From Ptiloglossa arizonensis (Eukaryota; Arthropoda; Insecta; Hymenoptera; Colletidae): a DNA stretch of 64,000 bases. Numbering within the stretch: the stretch's first letter is position 1; each line of letters opens with the position of its first letter. Position numbers and translations under genes: made by a program. Below the pieces are notes generated by a model. That model was not told where the DNA came from. It made no database searches and worked only from the letters and a program-made list of their open reading frames with translations. Location: the NCBI RefSeq assembly GCF_051014685.1, contig NW_027478390.1, forward strand, positions 1,462,501-1,526,500, read 5' to 3'. Shown one piece after another: positions 13,075 through 26,830 of the stretch.

Positions 13075-14525
13075 TCGCAAGTCTGATACTCGAAACCAAT
13101 AACTACAATGGCCTAGGGGAAAAATACACATACCGTTGTAATCGGGCGAGTTTCTGCTTTCAGATGCAATAGGAAATTCGCGAGTTCGTCAATCCGTTCG
13201 CGAGATATGGAAGTGTGAAGTTAAGGAATGTTTGAGAAACCATCAAAATTATCGCAAGTCTGATACTCGAAACCAATAACTGGAATGGCCTAGGGGAAAA
13301 GTACACACACCATTGTAATCGGGCGAGTTTCTACTTTCAGCCGCAATAGGAATTTCTCGAGTTCGTCAATCCGTTCGCGAGATATGGGAGTTTGAATTTA
13401 AGGAATGGTTGAGAAACCATCAAAATTTTCGAAATTCTGATGCTAGAAACGAATAACTGGAATGGCCTAGGGGAAAAGTACACACCATTGTAATCGGGCG
13501 AGTTTCTACTTTCAGATGCAACAGGAATTTCTCGAGTTCGTCAATCCGTTCGCGAGATATGGGAGTTTGAAGTTAAGGAATGGTTGAGAAACCATCAAAA
13601 TTTTCGCAAGTCTGATACTCGAAACCAATAAGTGGAATGGCCTAGGGGAGAAGTACACATACCATTGTAATCGGCCCATTTTCTACTTTCAGATGCAACA
13701 GGAATTTCTCGAGCTCGTCAATCCGTTCGCGAGAAATGGGTGTTTGGAGTTAACGAATGGTTGAGAAACCATCAAAATTTTCGCAAGTCTGATACTCGAA
13801 ACCAATAACTACAATGGCCTGGGGGAAAAATACACATACCGTTGTAATCGGGCGAGTTTCCGCTTTCAGATGCAATAGGAAATTCGCGAGTTCGTCAATC
13901 CGTTCGCGAGATATCGAAGCGTGAAGTTAAGGAATGGTTGAGAAACCATCAAAATTATCGCAAGTCTGATACTCGAAACCAATAACTGGAATGGCCCAGG
14001 GGAAAAGTACACACACCATTGTAATCGGGCGAGTATCTACTTTCAGCCGCAATAGGAATTTCTCGAGTTCGTCAATCCGTTCGCGAGATATGGGAGTTTG
14101 AATTTAAGGAATGGTTGAGAAACCATCAAAATTTTCGAAATTCTGATGCTAGAAACGAATAACTGGAATGGCCTAGGGGAAAAGTACACACCATTGTAAT
14201 CGGGCGAGTTTCTACTTTCAGATGCAACAGGAATTTCTCGAGTTCGTCAATCCGTTCGCGAGATATGGGAGTTTGAAGTTAAGGAATGGTTGAGAAACCA
14301 TCAAAATTTTCGCAAGTCTGATACTCGAAACCAATAAGTGGAATGGCCTACGGGAGAAGTACACATACCATTGTAATCGGCCCATTTTCTACTTTCAGAT
14401 GCAACAGGAATTTCTCGAGTTCGTCAATCCGTTCGCGAGAAATGGGTGTTTGGAGTTAACGAATGGTTGAGAAACCATCAAAATTTTCGCAAGTCTGATA
14501 CTCGAAACCAATAACTACAATGGCC
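13075..14525 (+). repeat. Higher-order repeat, 4 monomers, period 706 bp
   Basis: The rare 'cagccgcaatagg' variant occurs at 13341 and 14047, and 'taccgttg' at 13131 and 13837, both 706 bp apart (4 x 177 minus 2, from one 175-bp monomer). Shared private changes include 'ttcgaaattctg', 'gagaagtacac', 'cggcccattttc' and 'gttaacgaatgg'. Small differences such as 'gggaga' versus 'cgggaga' show that the copies have begun to diverge. Confidence 0.88.
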
Positions 14526-17500
14526 TAGGGGAAAAGTACACACACCATTGTATTCGGGCGAGTTTCTGCTTTCAGATGCAATAGGAATTTCTCGAGTTCG
14601 TCAATCAGTTCGCGAGATATGGGAGTTTGAAGTTAAGGAATGGTTGAGAAACCATCAAAATTTTCGCAATTCTGATGCTGGAAACGAATAACTGGAATGG
14701 CCTAGGGGAAAAGTACACATACCGTTGTAATCGGGCGAGTTTCTGCTTTCAGATGCAATAGGAATTTCTCGAGTTCGTCAATCGGTTCGCGAGATATAGT
14801 ATGGGAGTTTGAAGTTAAGGAATGGTTGAGAAACCATCACAATTTTCGCAAGTCTGATACTCGAAACCAATAACTACAATGGCCCAGGGGAAAAATACAT
14901 ATACCGTTGTAATCGGCCGAGTTTCTACTTTCAGATGCAACAGGAATTTCTCGAGTTCGTCAATCCGTTCGCGAGAAATGGGTGTTTGGAGTTAAGGAAT
15001 GGTTGAGAAACCATCAAAATTGTCGCAATTCTGATGCTAGAAACGAATAACAGGAATGGCCTAGGGGAAAAGTACACACACCATTGTAATCGGGCGAGTT
15101 TCTACTTTCAGGCGCAACAGGAATTTCTCGAGTTCGTCAATCCGTTCGCGAGATATGGGAGTTTGAAGTTACGGAATGGTTGAGAAACCATCAAAATTTT
15201 CGCAAGTCTGATACTCGAAACCAATAACTACAATGGCCTAGGGGAAAAGTACACACACCATTGTATTCGGGCGAGATTCTGCTTTCAGATGCAATAGGAA
15301 TTTCTCGAGTTCGTCAATCAGTTCGCGAGATATGGGAGTTTGAAGTTAAGGAATGGTTGAGAAACCATCAAAATCTTCGCAATTCTGATGCTGGAAGCGA
15401 ATAACTGGAATGGCCTAGGGGAAAAGTACACACACCATTGTAATCGGGCTAGTTTCTACTTTCAGACGCAACAGGAATTTCTCGAGTTCGTCAATCCGTT
15501 CGCGAGATGTGGGAGTTTGAAGTTAAGGAATGGTTGAGAAACCATCAAAATTTTCGCAAGTCTGATACTCGAAACCAATAACTAAAAAGTCCTAGGGGAA
15601 AAATACACATACCGTTGTAATCGGGCGAATTTCTACTTTCACATGCAACAGAAATTTCTCGTGTTCGTTAATCCGTTCGCGAGATATGGGAGTTTGAAGT
15701 TTAGGAATGGTTGAGAAACCTTCAAAATTTTCGCAAGTCTGATACACGAAATCAATAACTACAAAGGCCTAGGGGGAAAACACACGTATCTTTGTAATCG
15801 GGCGAGTTTCTACTTTCAGATGCAACAGGAACTTCTCGAGTGCGTCAATCCGTTCGCGAGATATGGGAGTTTGAAGTTAAGGAATGGTTGAGAAACCATC
15901 AGAATTTTCGCAATTCTGATTCCAGAAACCAATAACTACAATGGCCTAGGGGAAAAAGACACATACCGTTGTAATCGGGCGATTTTTTTCTTTCGGATGC
16001 AATAGGAATTTCTCGAGTTCGTCAATCCGTTCGCGAGATATGGAAGTTTGAAGTTAAGGAATGCTTGAGAAACCAACAAAATTATCGCAAGTCTGATACT
16101 CGAAACCAATAACTACAAAGGCCTTGCGGAAAAATACACGTACCGTTGTAATCGGGCGAGTTTCTGCTTTCAGATGCAATAGGAAATTCTAGAGTTCGTC
16201 AATCCGTTCGCGAGATATGGGAGTTTGAATTTAAGGAATGGTTGAGAAACCATCACAATTTTCGCAAGTCTGATACTCGAAACCAATAACTACAATGGCC
16301 TAGGGGAAAAGTACACATACCATTGTAATCGGTCCATTTTCTACTTTCAGATGCAACAGGAATTTCTCGAGTTCGTCAATCCGTTCGCGATAAATGGGTG
16401 TTTGGAGCTAAGGAATGGTTGAGAAACCATCAAAATTTTCGCAAGTCTGATACTCGAAACCAATAACTACAATGGCCTAGGGGAAAAGTACACACACCAT
16501 TGTATTCGGGCGAGTTTCTGCTTTCAGATGCAATAGGAATTTCTCGAGTTCGTCAATCAGTTCGCGAGATATGGGAGTTTGAAGTTAAGGAATGGTTGAG
16601 AAACCATCAAAATTTTCGCAATTCTGATGCTGGAAACGAATAACTGGAATGGCCTAGGGGAAAAGTACACATACCGTTGTAATCGGGCGAGTTTCTGCTT
16701 TCAGATGCAATAGGAATTTCTCGAGTTCGTCAATCGGTTCGCGAGATATAGTATGGGAGTTTGAAGTTAAGGAATGGTTGAGAAACCATCACAATTTTCG
16801 CAAGTCTGATACTCGAAACCAATAGCTACAATGGCCTAGGGGAAAAATACACATACCGTTGTAATCGGCCGAGTTTCTACTTTCAGATGCAACAGGAATT
16901 TCTCGTGTTCGTCAATCCGTTCGCGAGAAATGGGTGTTTGGAGTTAAGGAATGGTTGAGAAACCATCAAAATTGTCGCAATTCTGATGCTAGAAACGAAT
17001 AACTGGAATGGCCTAGGGGAAAAGTACACACACCATTCTAATCGGGCGAGTTTCTACTTTCAGATGCAACAGGAATTTCTCGAGTTCGTCAATCCGTTCG
17101 CGAGAAATGGGTGTTTGGAGTTAAGGAATGGTTGAGAAACCATCAAAATTTTCGCAAGTCTGATACTCGAAATCAATAACTACAATGGCCTAGGGGAAAA
17201 GTACACACACCATTGTATTCGGGCGAGTTTCTGCTTTTAGATGCAATAGGAATTTCTCGAGTTCGTCAATCAGTTCGCGAGATATGGGAGTTTGAAGTTA
17301 AGGAATGGTTGAGAAACCATCAAAATTTTCGCAATTCTGATGCTAGAAAGGAATAACTGGAATGGCCTAGGGGAAAAGTACACTCACCATTGTAATCGGG
17401 CGAGTTTCTACTTTCAGACGCAACAGGAATTTCTCGAGTTCGTCAATCCGTTCGCGAGATATGGGAGTTTGAAGTTAAGGAATAGTTGAGAAACGATCAA

Positions 17501-19060
17501 AATTTTCGCAAGTCTGATACTCGAAACCAATAACTACAAAGGCCTAGGGGGAAAACACACCTATCTCTGTAATCGGGCGAGTTTCTACTTTCAGATGCAA
17601 CAGGAACTTCTCGAGTTCGTCAATCCGTTCGCGAGATATGGGAGTTTGAAGTTAAGGAATGGTTGAGAAACCATCACAATTTTCGAAAGTCTGATACTCG
17701 AAACCAATAACTACAATGGCCTACGGGAAAAATACAAATACCGTTGTAATCGGCCGAGTTTCTACTTTCAGATGCAACAGGAATTTCTCGAGTTCGTCAA
17801 TCCGTTCGCGAGAAATGGGTGTTTGGAGTTAAGGAATGGTTGAGAAACCATCAAAATTGTCGCAATTCTGATGCTAGAAACGAATAACAGGAATGGCCTA
17901 GGGGAAAAGTACACACACCATTGTAATCCGGCGAGTTTCTACTTTCAGACGCAACAGGAATTTCTCGAGTTCGTCAATCCGTTCGCGAGATATGGGAGTT
18001 TGAAGTTAAGGAATGGTTGAGAAACCATCAAAATTTTCGCAAGTCTGATACTCGAAACCAATAAGTGGAATGGCCTAGGGGAAAAGTACACATACCATTG
18101 TAATCGGCCGAGCTTCTACTTTCAGATGCAACAGGAACACTCTCGAGTTCGTCAATCCGTTCGCGAGATATGGAAGTGTGAAGTTAAGGAATGGTTGAGA
18201 AACCATCAAAATTTTCGCAAATATGATACTCGAAACCAATAAGTGGGAGGGCCTAGGGGAAAAGTACACATACGATTGTAATCGGCCGATTTTCCACTTT
18301 CAGATGCAACAGGAATTTCTCGAGTTCGTCAATCCGTTCGCGAGAAATGGGTGTTTGGAATTAAGGAGTGGTTGAGAAACCATCAAAATTTTCGCAAGTC
18401 TGATACGCGAAACCAATAACTACAATGGCCTAGGGGAAACGTACACACACCATTGTATTCGGGCTAGTTTCTGCTTTCAGATGCAATAGGAATTTCTCCA
18501 GTTCGTCAATCCGTTCGCGAGATATTGGAGTTTGAAGTTAAGGAATGGTTGAGAAACCATCAAAATTGTCGCAAGTCTGATACTTGAAACCAATAAGTGG
18601 AATGGCCTAGGGGAAAAGTACACATACCATTGTAATCGGCCGAGTTTCTACTTTCAGATGCAACAGGAATTTCTCGAGTTCGTCAATCCGTTCGCGAGAA
18701 ATGGGTGTTTGGAGTTAAGGAATGGTTGAGAAACCATCTAAATTTTCGCAAGTCTGATACTCGAAACCAATAACTACAATGGCCTAGGGGAAAAGTACAC
18801 ACACCATTGTATTCGGGCGAGTTTCTGCTTTCAGATGCAATAGGAATATCTCGAGTCCCGTCAATCAGTTCGCGAGATATGGGAGTTTGAAGTTAAGGAA
18901 TGGTCGAGAAACCATCAAAATTTTCGCAATTCTGATGCTAGAAACGAATAACTGGAATGGCCTAGGGGAAAAGTACACATACCATTGTAATCGGCCGAGT
19001 TTCTACTTTCAGATGCAACAGGAATTTCTCGAGTTCGTCAATCCGTTCGCGAGAAATGGG
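14525..19060 (+). repeat. Mosaic array stretch without a dominant higher-order unit
   Basis: This is ordinary monomer sequence. The 'agtat' insertion at 14799 and 16751 gives an 11-monomer offset of 1952 bp between partly matching blocks. A distinct class, 'gcgaatttctactttcacat' with 'ctcgtgttcgttaatcc', appears near 15630. One monomer near 15980 has an unusual run of seven T in place of 'gtttctgc'. Near 18140 is the first 'gaacactctcgag' copy of a variant that becomes frequent further right. The segment around 18855-19300 matches 12300-12750 (offset 6557 bp at the 'gggttttt' variant, 12501 and 19058). Confidence 0.75.
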
Positions 19061-22000
19061 TTTTTGGAGTTAAGGAATGGTTGAGAAACCATCAAAATTT
19101 TCGCAAGTCTGATACTCGAAACCAATAACTACAATGGCCTAGGGGAAAAGTACACACACCATTGTATTCGGGCGAGATTCTGCTTTCAGATGCAATAGGA
19201 ATTTCTCGAGTTCGTCAATCAGTTCGCGAGATATGGGAGTTTGAAGTTAAGGAATGGTTGAGAAACCATCAAAATTTTCGCAATTCTGATGCTTGAAACG
19301 AATAACTGGAATGGCCTAGGGGAAAAGTACACACACCGTTGTAATCGGGCGAGTTTCTACTTTCAGACGCAACAGGAATTTCTCGAGTTCGTCAATCCGT
19401 TCGCGAGATATGGGTGTTTGAAGTTAAGGAATGGTTGAGAAACCATCAAAATTTTCGCAAGTCTGATACACGAAACCAATAAGTGGAATGGCAAAGGGGA
19501 AAAGTACACATACCATTGTAATCGGCCGAGTTTCTACTTTCAGATGCAACAGGAATTTCTCGAGTTCGTCAATCCGTTCGCGAGAAATGGGTGTTTGGAG
19601 TTAAGGAATGGTTGAGAAACCATCAAAATTGTCGCAATTCTGATGCTAGAAACGAATAACTGGAATGGCCTAGGGGAAAAGTACACACCGTTGTAATCGG
19701 GCGAGTTTCTACTTTCAGATGCAACAGGAATTTCTCGAGTTCGTCAATCCGTTCGCGAGATATGGGAGTTTGAAGTTAAGGAATGGTTGAGAAACCATCA
19801 AAATTTTCGCTGGTCTGATACTCGAAACCAATAACTACAAAAGCCTAGGGGGAAAACACACATACCGTTGTAATCGGGCGAATTTCTACTTTCACATGCA
19901 ACAGAAATTTCTCGTGTTCGTTAATCCGTTCGCGAGATATGGGAGTTTGAAGTTTAGGAATGGTTGAGAAACCTTCAAAATTTTCGCAAGTCTGATACTC
20001 GAAACCAATGACTACAAAGGCCTAGGGGGAAAACACACATATCTTTGTAATCGGGCGAGTTTCTACTTTCAGATGCAACGGGAACACTCTCGAGTTCGTC
20101 AGTCCGTTCGCGAGATATGGGAGTTTGAAGTTAAGGAATGGTTGAGAAACCATCAAAATTTTCGCAATTCTGATGCTGGAAACGAATAACTGGAATGGCC
20201 TAGGGGAAAAGTACACATACCGTTGTAATCGGGCGAGTTTCTGCTTTCAGATGCAATAGGAATTTCTCGAGTTCGTCAATCCGTTCGCGAGATATGGGAG
20301 TTTGAAGTTAAGGAATGGTTGAGAAACCATCACAATTTTCGCCAGTCTGATACTCGAAACCAATAACTACAATGGCCTAGGGGAAAAATACACATACCGT
20401 TGTAATCGGGCGAGTTTCTGCTTTCAGATGCAATAGGAAATTCTCGAGTTCGTCAATCCGTTCGCGAGATATGGAAGTGTGAAGTTAAGGAATGGTTGAG
20501 AAACCATCACAATTTTCGCAAGTCTGATACTCGAAACCAATAAGTGGAATGGCCTAGGGGAAAAGTACACATACCATTGTAATCGGCCGAGTTTCTGCTT
20601 TCAGATGCAATAGGAACTTCTCGAGTTCGTCAATCCGTTCGCGAGAAATGGGTGTTTGGAGTTAAGGAATGGTTGAGAAACCATCAAAATTTTCGCAAGT
20701 CTGATACTCGAAACCAATAACTACAATGGCCTAGGGGAAAAGTACACACACCATTGTATTCGGGCGAGATTCTGCTTTCAGATGCAATAGGAATTTCTCG
20801 AGTTCGTCAATCAGTTCGCGAGATATGGGAGTTTGAAGTTAAGGAATGGTTGAGAAACCATCAAAATTTTCGCAATTCTGATGCTTGAAACGAATAACTG
20901 GAATGGCCTAGGGGAAAAGTACACACACCGTTGTAATCGGGCGAGTTTCTACTTTCAGACGCAACAGGAATTTCTCGAGTTCGTCAATCCGTTCGCGAGA
21001 TATGGGTGTTTGAAGTTAAGGAATGGTTGAGAAACCATCAAAATTTTCGCAAGTCTGATACACGAAACCAATAAGTGGAATGGCAAAGGGGAAAAGTACA
21101 CATACCATTGTAATCGGCCGAGATTCTACTTTCAGATGCAACAGGAATTTCTCGAGTTCGTCAATCCGTTCGCGAGAAATGGGTGTTTGGAGTTAAGGAA
21201 TGGTTGAGAAACCATCAAAATTGTCGCAATTCTGATGCTAGAAACGAATAACTGGAATGGCCTAGGGGAAAAGTACACACCGTTGTAATCGGGCGAGTTT
21301 CTACTTTCAGATGCAACAGGAATTTCTCGAGTTCGTCAATCCGTTCGCGAGATATGGGAGTTTGAAGTTAAGGAATGGTTGAGAAACCATCAAAATTTTC
21401 GCTGGTCTGATACTCGAAACCAATAACTACAAAAGCCTAGGGGGAAAACACACATACCGTTGTAATCGGGCGAATTTCTACTTTCACATGCAACAGAAAT
21501 TTCTCGTGTTCGTTAATCCGTTCGCGAGATATGGGAGTTTGAAGTTTAGGAATGGTTGAGAAACCTTCAAAATTTTCGCAAGTCTGATACTCGAAACCAA
21601 TAACTACAAAGGCCTAGGGGGAAAACACACATATCTTTGTAATCGGGCGAGTTTCTACTTTCAGATGCAACAGGAACACTCTCGAGTTCGTCAGTCCGTT
21701 CGCGAGATATGGGAGTTTGAAGTTAAGGAATGGTTGAGAAACCATCAAAATTTTCGCAATTCTGATGCTGGAAACGAATAACTGGAATGGCCTAGGGGAA
21801 AAGTACACATACCGTTGTAATCGGGCGAGTTTCTGCTTTCAGATGCAATAGGAATTTCTCGAGTTCGTCAATCCGTTCGCGAGATATGGGAGTTTGAAGT
21901 TAAGGAATGGTTGAGAAACCATCACAATTTTCGCCAGTCTGATACTCGAAACCAATAACTACAATGGCCTAGGGGAAAAATACACATACCGTTGTAATCG

Positions 22001-22275
22001 GGCGAGTTTCTGCTTTCAGATGCAATAGGAAATTCTCGAGTTCGTCAATCCGTTCGCGAGATATGGAAGTGTGAAGTTAAGGAATGGTTGAGAAACCATC
22101 ACAATTTTCGCAAGTCTGATACTCGAAACCAATAAGTGGAATGGCCTAGGGGAAAAGTACACATACCATTGTAATCGGCCGAGTTTCTGCTTTCAGATGC
22201 AATAGGAACTTCTCGAGTTCGTCAATCCGTTCGCGAGAAATGGGTGTTTGGAGTTAAGGAATGGTTGAGAAACCA
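19060..22275 (+). repeat. Higher-order repeat, 9 monomers, period 1592 bp
   Basis: Sites recur at 1592 bp: 'tacacacacc' at 19151 and 20743, and 'tggtctg' at 19811 and 21403. Each unit holds, in the same order, 'cgagattctgc', 'gatgcttgaaacg', 'caaagg', the 'aaagcctaggggg' monomer, a 'ctcgtgttcgttaatcc' monomer and a 'gaacactctcgagttcgtca' monomer. Only scattered substitutions separate the copies ('caatgactac' near 20007, 'caacgggaac' near 20077, 'gagattctac' near 21122). Confidence 0.9.
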
Positions 22276-22980
22276 TCAAAATTGTCGCAATTCTGATGCT
22301 AGAAACGAATAACTGGAATGGCCTAGGGGAAAAGTACACACCGTTGTAATCGGGCGAGTTTCTACTTTCAGATGCAACAGGAATTTCTCGAGTTCGTCAA
22401 TCCGTTCGCGAGATATGGGAGTTTGAAGTTAAGGAATGGTTGAGAAACCATCACAATTTTCGCCAGTCTGATACTCGAAACCAATAACTACAATGGCCTA
22501 GGGGAAAAATACACATACCGTTGTAATCGGGCGAGTTTCTGCTTTCAGATGCAATAGGAAATTCTCGAGTTCGTCAATCCGTTCGCGAGATATGGAAGTG
22601 TGAAGTTAAGGAATGGTTGAGAAACCATCAAAATTTTCGCAAGTCTGATACTCGAAACCAATAAGTGGAATGGCCTAGGGGAAAAGTACACATACCATTG
22701 TAATCGGCCGAGTTTCTGCTTTCAGATGCAATAGGAACTTCTCGAGTTCGTCAATCCGTTCGCGAGAAATGGGTGTTTGGAGTTAAGGAATGGTTGAGAA
22801 ACCATCAAAATTGTCGCAATTCTGATGCTAGAAACGAATAACTGGAATGGCCTAGGGGAAAAGTACACACCGTTGTAATCGGGCGAGTTTCTACTTTCAG
22901 ATGCAACAGGAATTTCTCGAGTTCGTCAATCCGTTCGCGAGATATGGGAGTTTGAAGTTAAAGAATGGTTGAGAAACCAT
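21850..22980 (+). repeat. Higher-order repeat, 3 monomers, period 529 bp
   Basis: The block 'cataccatt' recurs at 22162 and 22691, 529 bp apart (3 x 177 minus 2). Copies share the order: 'ttcgccag' monomer, 'gatatggaagtgtgaag' monomer, 'caataggaacttctc' monomer. The only difference seen through the body is 'cacaatttt' versus 'caaaatttt' near 22105/22634. It overlaps the end of the 1592-bp repeat and is therefore a later event. Confidence 0.85.
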
Positions 22981-25900
22981 CAAAATTTTCGCTGGTCTGA
23001 TACTCGAAACTAATAACTGGAATGGCCTAGGGGAAAAGTACACACAACATTGTGTTCGGGCGAGTTTCTGCTTTCAGATGCAATAGGAATTTCTCGAGTC
23101 CCGTCAATCAGTTCGCGAGATATGGGAGTTTGAAGTTAAGGAATGGTCGAGAAACCATCAAAATTTTCGCAATTCTGATGCTAGAAACGAATAACTGGAA
23201 TGGCCTAGGGGAAAAGTACACACACCATTGTAATCGGGCGAGTTTCTACTTTCAGACGCAACAGGAATTTCTCGAGTTCGTCAATCCGTTCGCGAGATAT
23301 GGGAGTTTGAAGTTAAGGAATGGTTGAGAAACCATCAAAATTTTCGCAAGTCTGATACTCGAAACCAATAACTAAAAAGTCCTAGGGGAAAAATACACAT
23401 ACCGTTGTAATCGGGCGAATTTCTACTTTCACATGCAACAGTAATTTCTCGTGTTCGTTAATCCATTCGCGAGATATGTGAGTTTGAAGTTTAGGAATGG
23501 TTGAGAAACCTTCAAAATTTTCGCAAGTCTGATACACGAAACCAATAACTACAAAGGCCTAGGGGGAAAACACACGAATCTTTGTAATCGGGCGAGTTTC
23601 TACTTTCAGATGCAACAGGAACTTCTCGAGTTCGTCAATCCGTTCGCGAGATATGGGAATTTGAAGTTAAGGAATGGTTGAGAAACCATCACAATTTTCG
23701 CCAGTCTGATACTCGAAACCAATAACTACAATGGCCTAGGGGAAAAATACACATACCGTTGTAATCGGGCGAGTTTCTGCTTTCAGATGCAATAGGAAAT
23801 TCTCGAGTTCGTCAATCCGTTCGCGAGATATGGAAGTGTGAAGTTAAGGAATGGTTGAGAGACCATCAAAATTTTCGCAAGTCTGATACTCGAAACCAAT
23901 AAGTGGAATGGCCTAGGGGAAAAGTACACATACCATTGTAATCGGCCGAGTTTCTGCTTTCAGATGCAATAGGAACTTCTCGAGTTCGTCAATCCGTTCG
24001 CGAGATTTGGGAGTTTGAAGTTAAGGAATGGTTGAGAAACCATCAAAATTTTCGAAATTCTGATGCTAGAAACGAATAACTGGAATGGCCTTGGGGAAAA
24101 GTACACACCATTGTAATCGGGCGAGTTTCTACTTTCAGATGCAACAGGAATTTCTCGAGTTCGTCAATCCGTTCGCGAGATATGGGAGTTTGAAGTTAAG
24201 GAATGGTTGAGAAACCATCAAAATTTTCGCAAGTCTGATACTCGAAACCAATAAGTGGAATGGCAAAGGGGAAAAGTACACATACCATTGTAATCGGCCG
24301 AGTTTCTACTTTCAGATGCAACAGGAATTTCTCGAGTTCGTCAATCCGTTCGCGAGAAATGGGTGTTTGGAGTTAAGGAATGGTTGAGAAACCATCAAAA
24401 TTGTCGCAATTCTGATGCTAGAAACGAATAACTGGAATGGCCTAGGGGAAAAGTACACACACCATTGTAATCGGGCGAGTTTCTACTTTCAGACGCAACA
24501 GGAATTTCTCGAGTTCGTCAATCCGTTCGCGAGATATGGGAGTTTGAAGTTAAGGAATGGTTGAAAATCCATCAAAATTTTCGCAAGTCTGATACTCGAA
24601 ACCAATAACTAAAAAGTCCTAGGGGAAAAATATACATACCGTTGTAATCGGGCGAATTTCTACTTTCACATGCAACAGAAATTTCTCGTTTTCGTTAATC
24701 CGTTCGCGAGATATGGGAGTTTGAAGTTTAGGAATGGTTGAGAAACCTTCAAAATTTTCGCAAGTCTGATACACGAAACCAATAACTACAAAGGCCTAGG
24801 GGGAAAACACACGTATCTTTGTAATCGGGCGAGTTTCTACTTTCAGATGCAACAGGAACTTCTCGAGTTCGTCAATCCGTTCGCGAGATATGGGAGTTTG
24901 AAGTTATGGAATGGTTGAGAAACCATCAAAATTTTCGCAAGTCTGATACTCGAAACCAATAAGTGGAATGGCCTAGGGGAAAAGTACACATACCATTGTA
25001 ATCGGCCGAGTTTCTGCTTTCAGATGCAATAGGAACTTCTCGAGTTCGTCAATCCGTTCGCGAGATATGGGAGTTTGAAGTTAAGGAATGGTTGAGAAAC
25101 CATCACAATTTTCGCCAGTCTGATACTCGAAACCAATAACTACAATGGCCTAGGGGAAAAATACACATACCGTTGTAATCGGGCGAGTTTCTGCTTTCAG
25201 ATGCAATAGGAAATTCTCGAGTTCGTCAATCCGTTCGCGAGATATGGAAGTGTGAAGTTAAGGAATGGTTGAGAGACCATCAAAATTTTCGCAAGTCTGA
25301 TACTCGAAACCAATAACTACAATGGCCTAGGGGAAAAATACACATACCGTTGTAATCGGGCGAGTTTCTGCTTTCAGATGCAATAGGAAATTCTCGAGTT
25401 CGTCAATCCGTTCGCAAGATATGGGAGTTTGAAGTTAAGGAATGGTTGAGAAACCATCAAAATTTTCGCAAGTCTGATACTCGAAACCAATAAGTGGAAT
25501 GGCAAAGGGGAAAAGTACACATACCATTGTAATCGGCCGAGTTTCTACTTTCAGATGCAACAGGAATTTCTCGAGTTCGTCAATCCGTTCGCGAGAAATG
25601 CGTGTTTGGAGTTAAGGAATGGTTGAGAAACCATCAAAATTTTCGCAAGTCTGATACTCGAAACCAATAACTACCATGGCCTAGGGGAAAAGTACACACA
25701 CCATTGTATTCGGGCGAGTTTCTGCTTTCAGATGCAATAGGAATTTCTCGAGTTCGTTAATCCGTTCGCGAGATATGGGAGTTTGAAGTTAAGGAATGGT
25801 TGAGAAACCATCACAATTTTCGCCAGTCTGATACTCGAAACCAATAACTACAAAGTCCTAGTGGGAAAACACACATATCTTTGTAATCGGGCGAGTTTCT

Positions 25901-26830
25901 ACTTTCAGATGCAACAGGAACTTCTCGAGTTCGTCAATCCGTTCGCGAGATATGGGAGTTTGAAGTTAAGGAATGGTTGAGAAACCATCACAATTTTCGC
26001 AAGTCTGATACTCGAAACCAATAACTACAATGGCCTAGGGGAAAAATACACATACCGTTGTAATCGGGCGAGTTTCTGCTTTCAGATGCAATAGGAAATT
26101 CGCGAGTTCGTCAATCCGTTCGCGAGATATGGAAGTGTGAAGTTAAGGAATGGTTGAGAAACCATCAAAATTATCGCAATTCTGATGCTAGAAACGAATA
26201 ACTGGAATGGCCTAGGGGAAAAGTACTCACCATTCTAATCGGGCGAGTTTCTACTTTCAGATGCAACAGGAATTTCTCGAGTTCGTCAATCCGTTCGCGA
26301 GATATGGGAGTTTGAAGTTACGGAATGGTTGAGAAACCATAAAAATTTTCGCAAGTCTGATACTCGAAACCAATAAGTGGAATGGCCTAGGGGAAAAGTA
26401 CACATACCATTGTAATCGGCCGAGTTTCTACTTTCAGATGCAACAGGAATTTCTCGAGTTCGTCAATCCGTTCGTGAGAAATGGGTGTTTGGAGTTAAGG
26501 AGTGGTTGAGAAACCATCAAAATTTTCGCAAGTCTGATACTCGAAACCCATAACTACAATGGCCTAGGGGAAAAGTACACACACCATTCTAATCGGGCGA
26601 GTTTCTACTTTCAGATGCAACAGGAATTTCTCGAGTTCGTCAATCCGTTCGCGAGATATGGGAGTTTGAAGTTACGGAATGGTTGAGAAACCATCAAAAT
26701 TTTCGCAAGTCTGATACTCGAAACCAATAAGTGGAATGGCCTAGGGGAAAAGTACACATACCATTGTAATCGGCCGAGTTTCTACTTTCAGATGCAACAG
26801 GAACTTCTCGAGTTCGTCAATCCGTTCGCG
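22980..26830 (+). repeat. Mosaic array stretch with a 1237-bp offset duplication
   Basis: Monomers of all main classes are mixed. The private form 'actaaaaagtcctagg' occurs at about 23371 and 24608, and the blocks 23170-23685 and 24407-24920 match at an offset of 1237 bp (7 monomers minus 2 bp). These include 'ttcgttaatcc' and 'cacacg' monomers that also resemble 15580-15800. Nothing other than satellite is present. Confidence 0.75.

Noticed and set aside
13128..13150. CENP-B-box-like match (7 of 9 core bases) in 'taccgttgtaatcgggc' monomers
   Set aside because: A 7-of-9 match is expected about 0.5 times by chance per 177-bp monomer on both strands, and many monomers read 'ccattg' and lose more core bases. 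There is no support for a real box.
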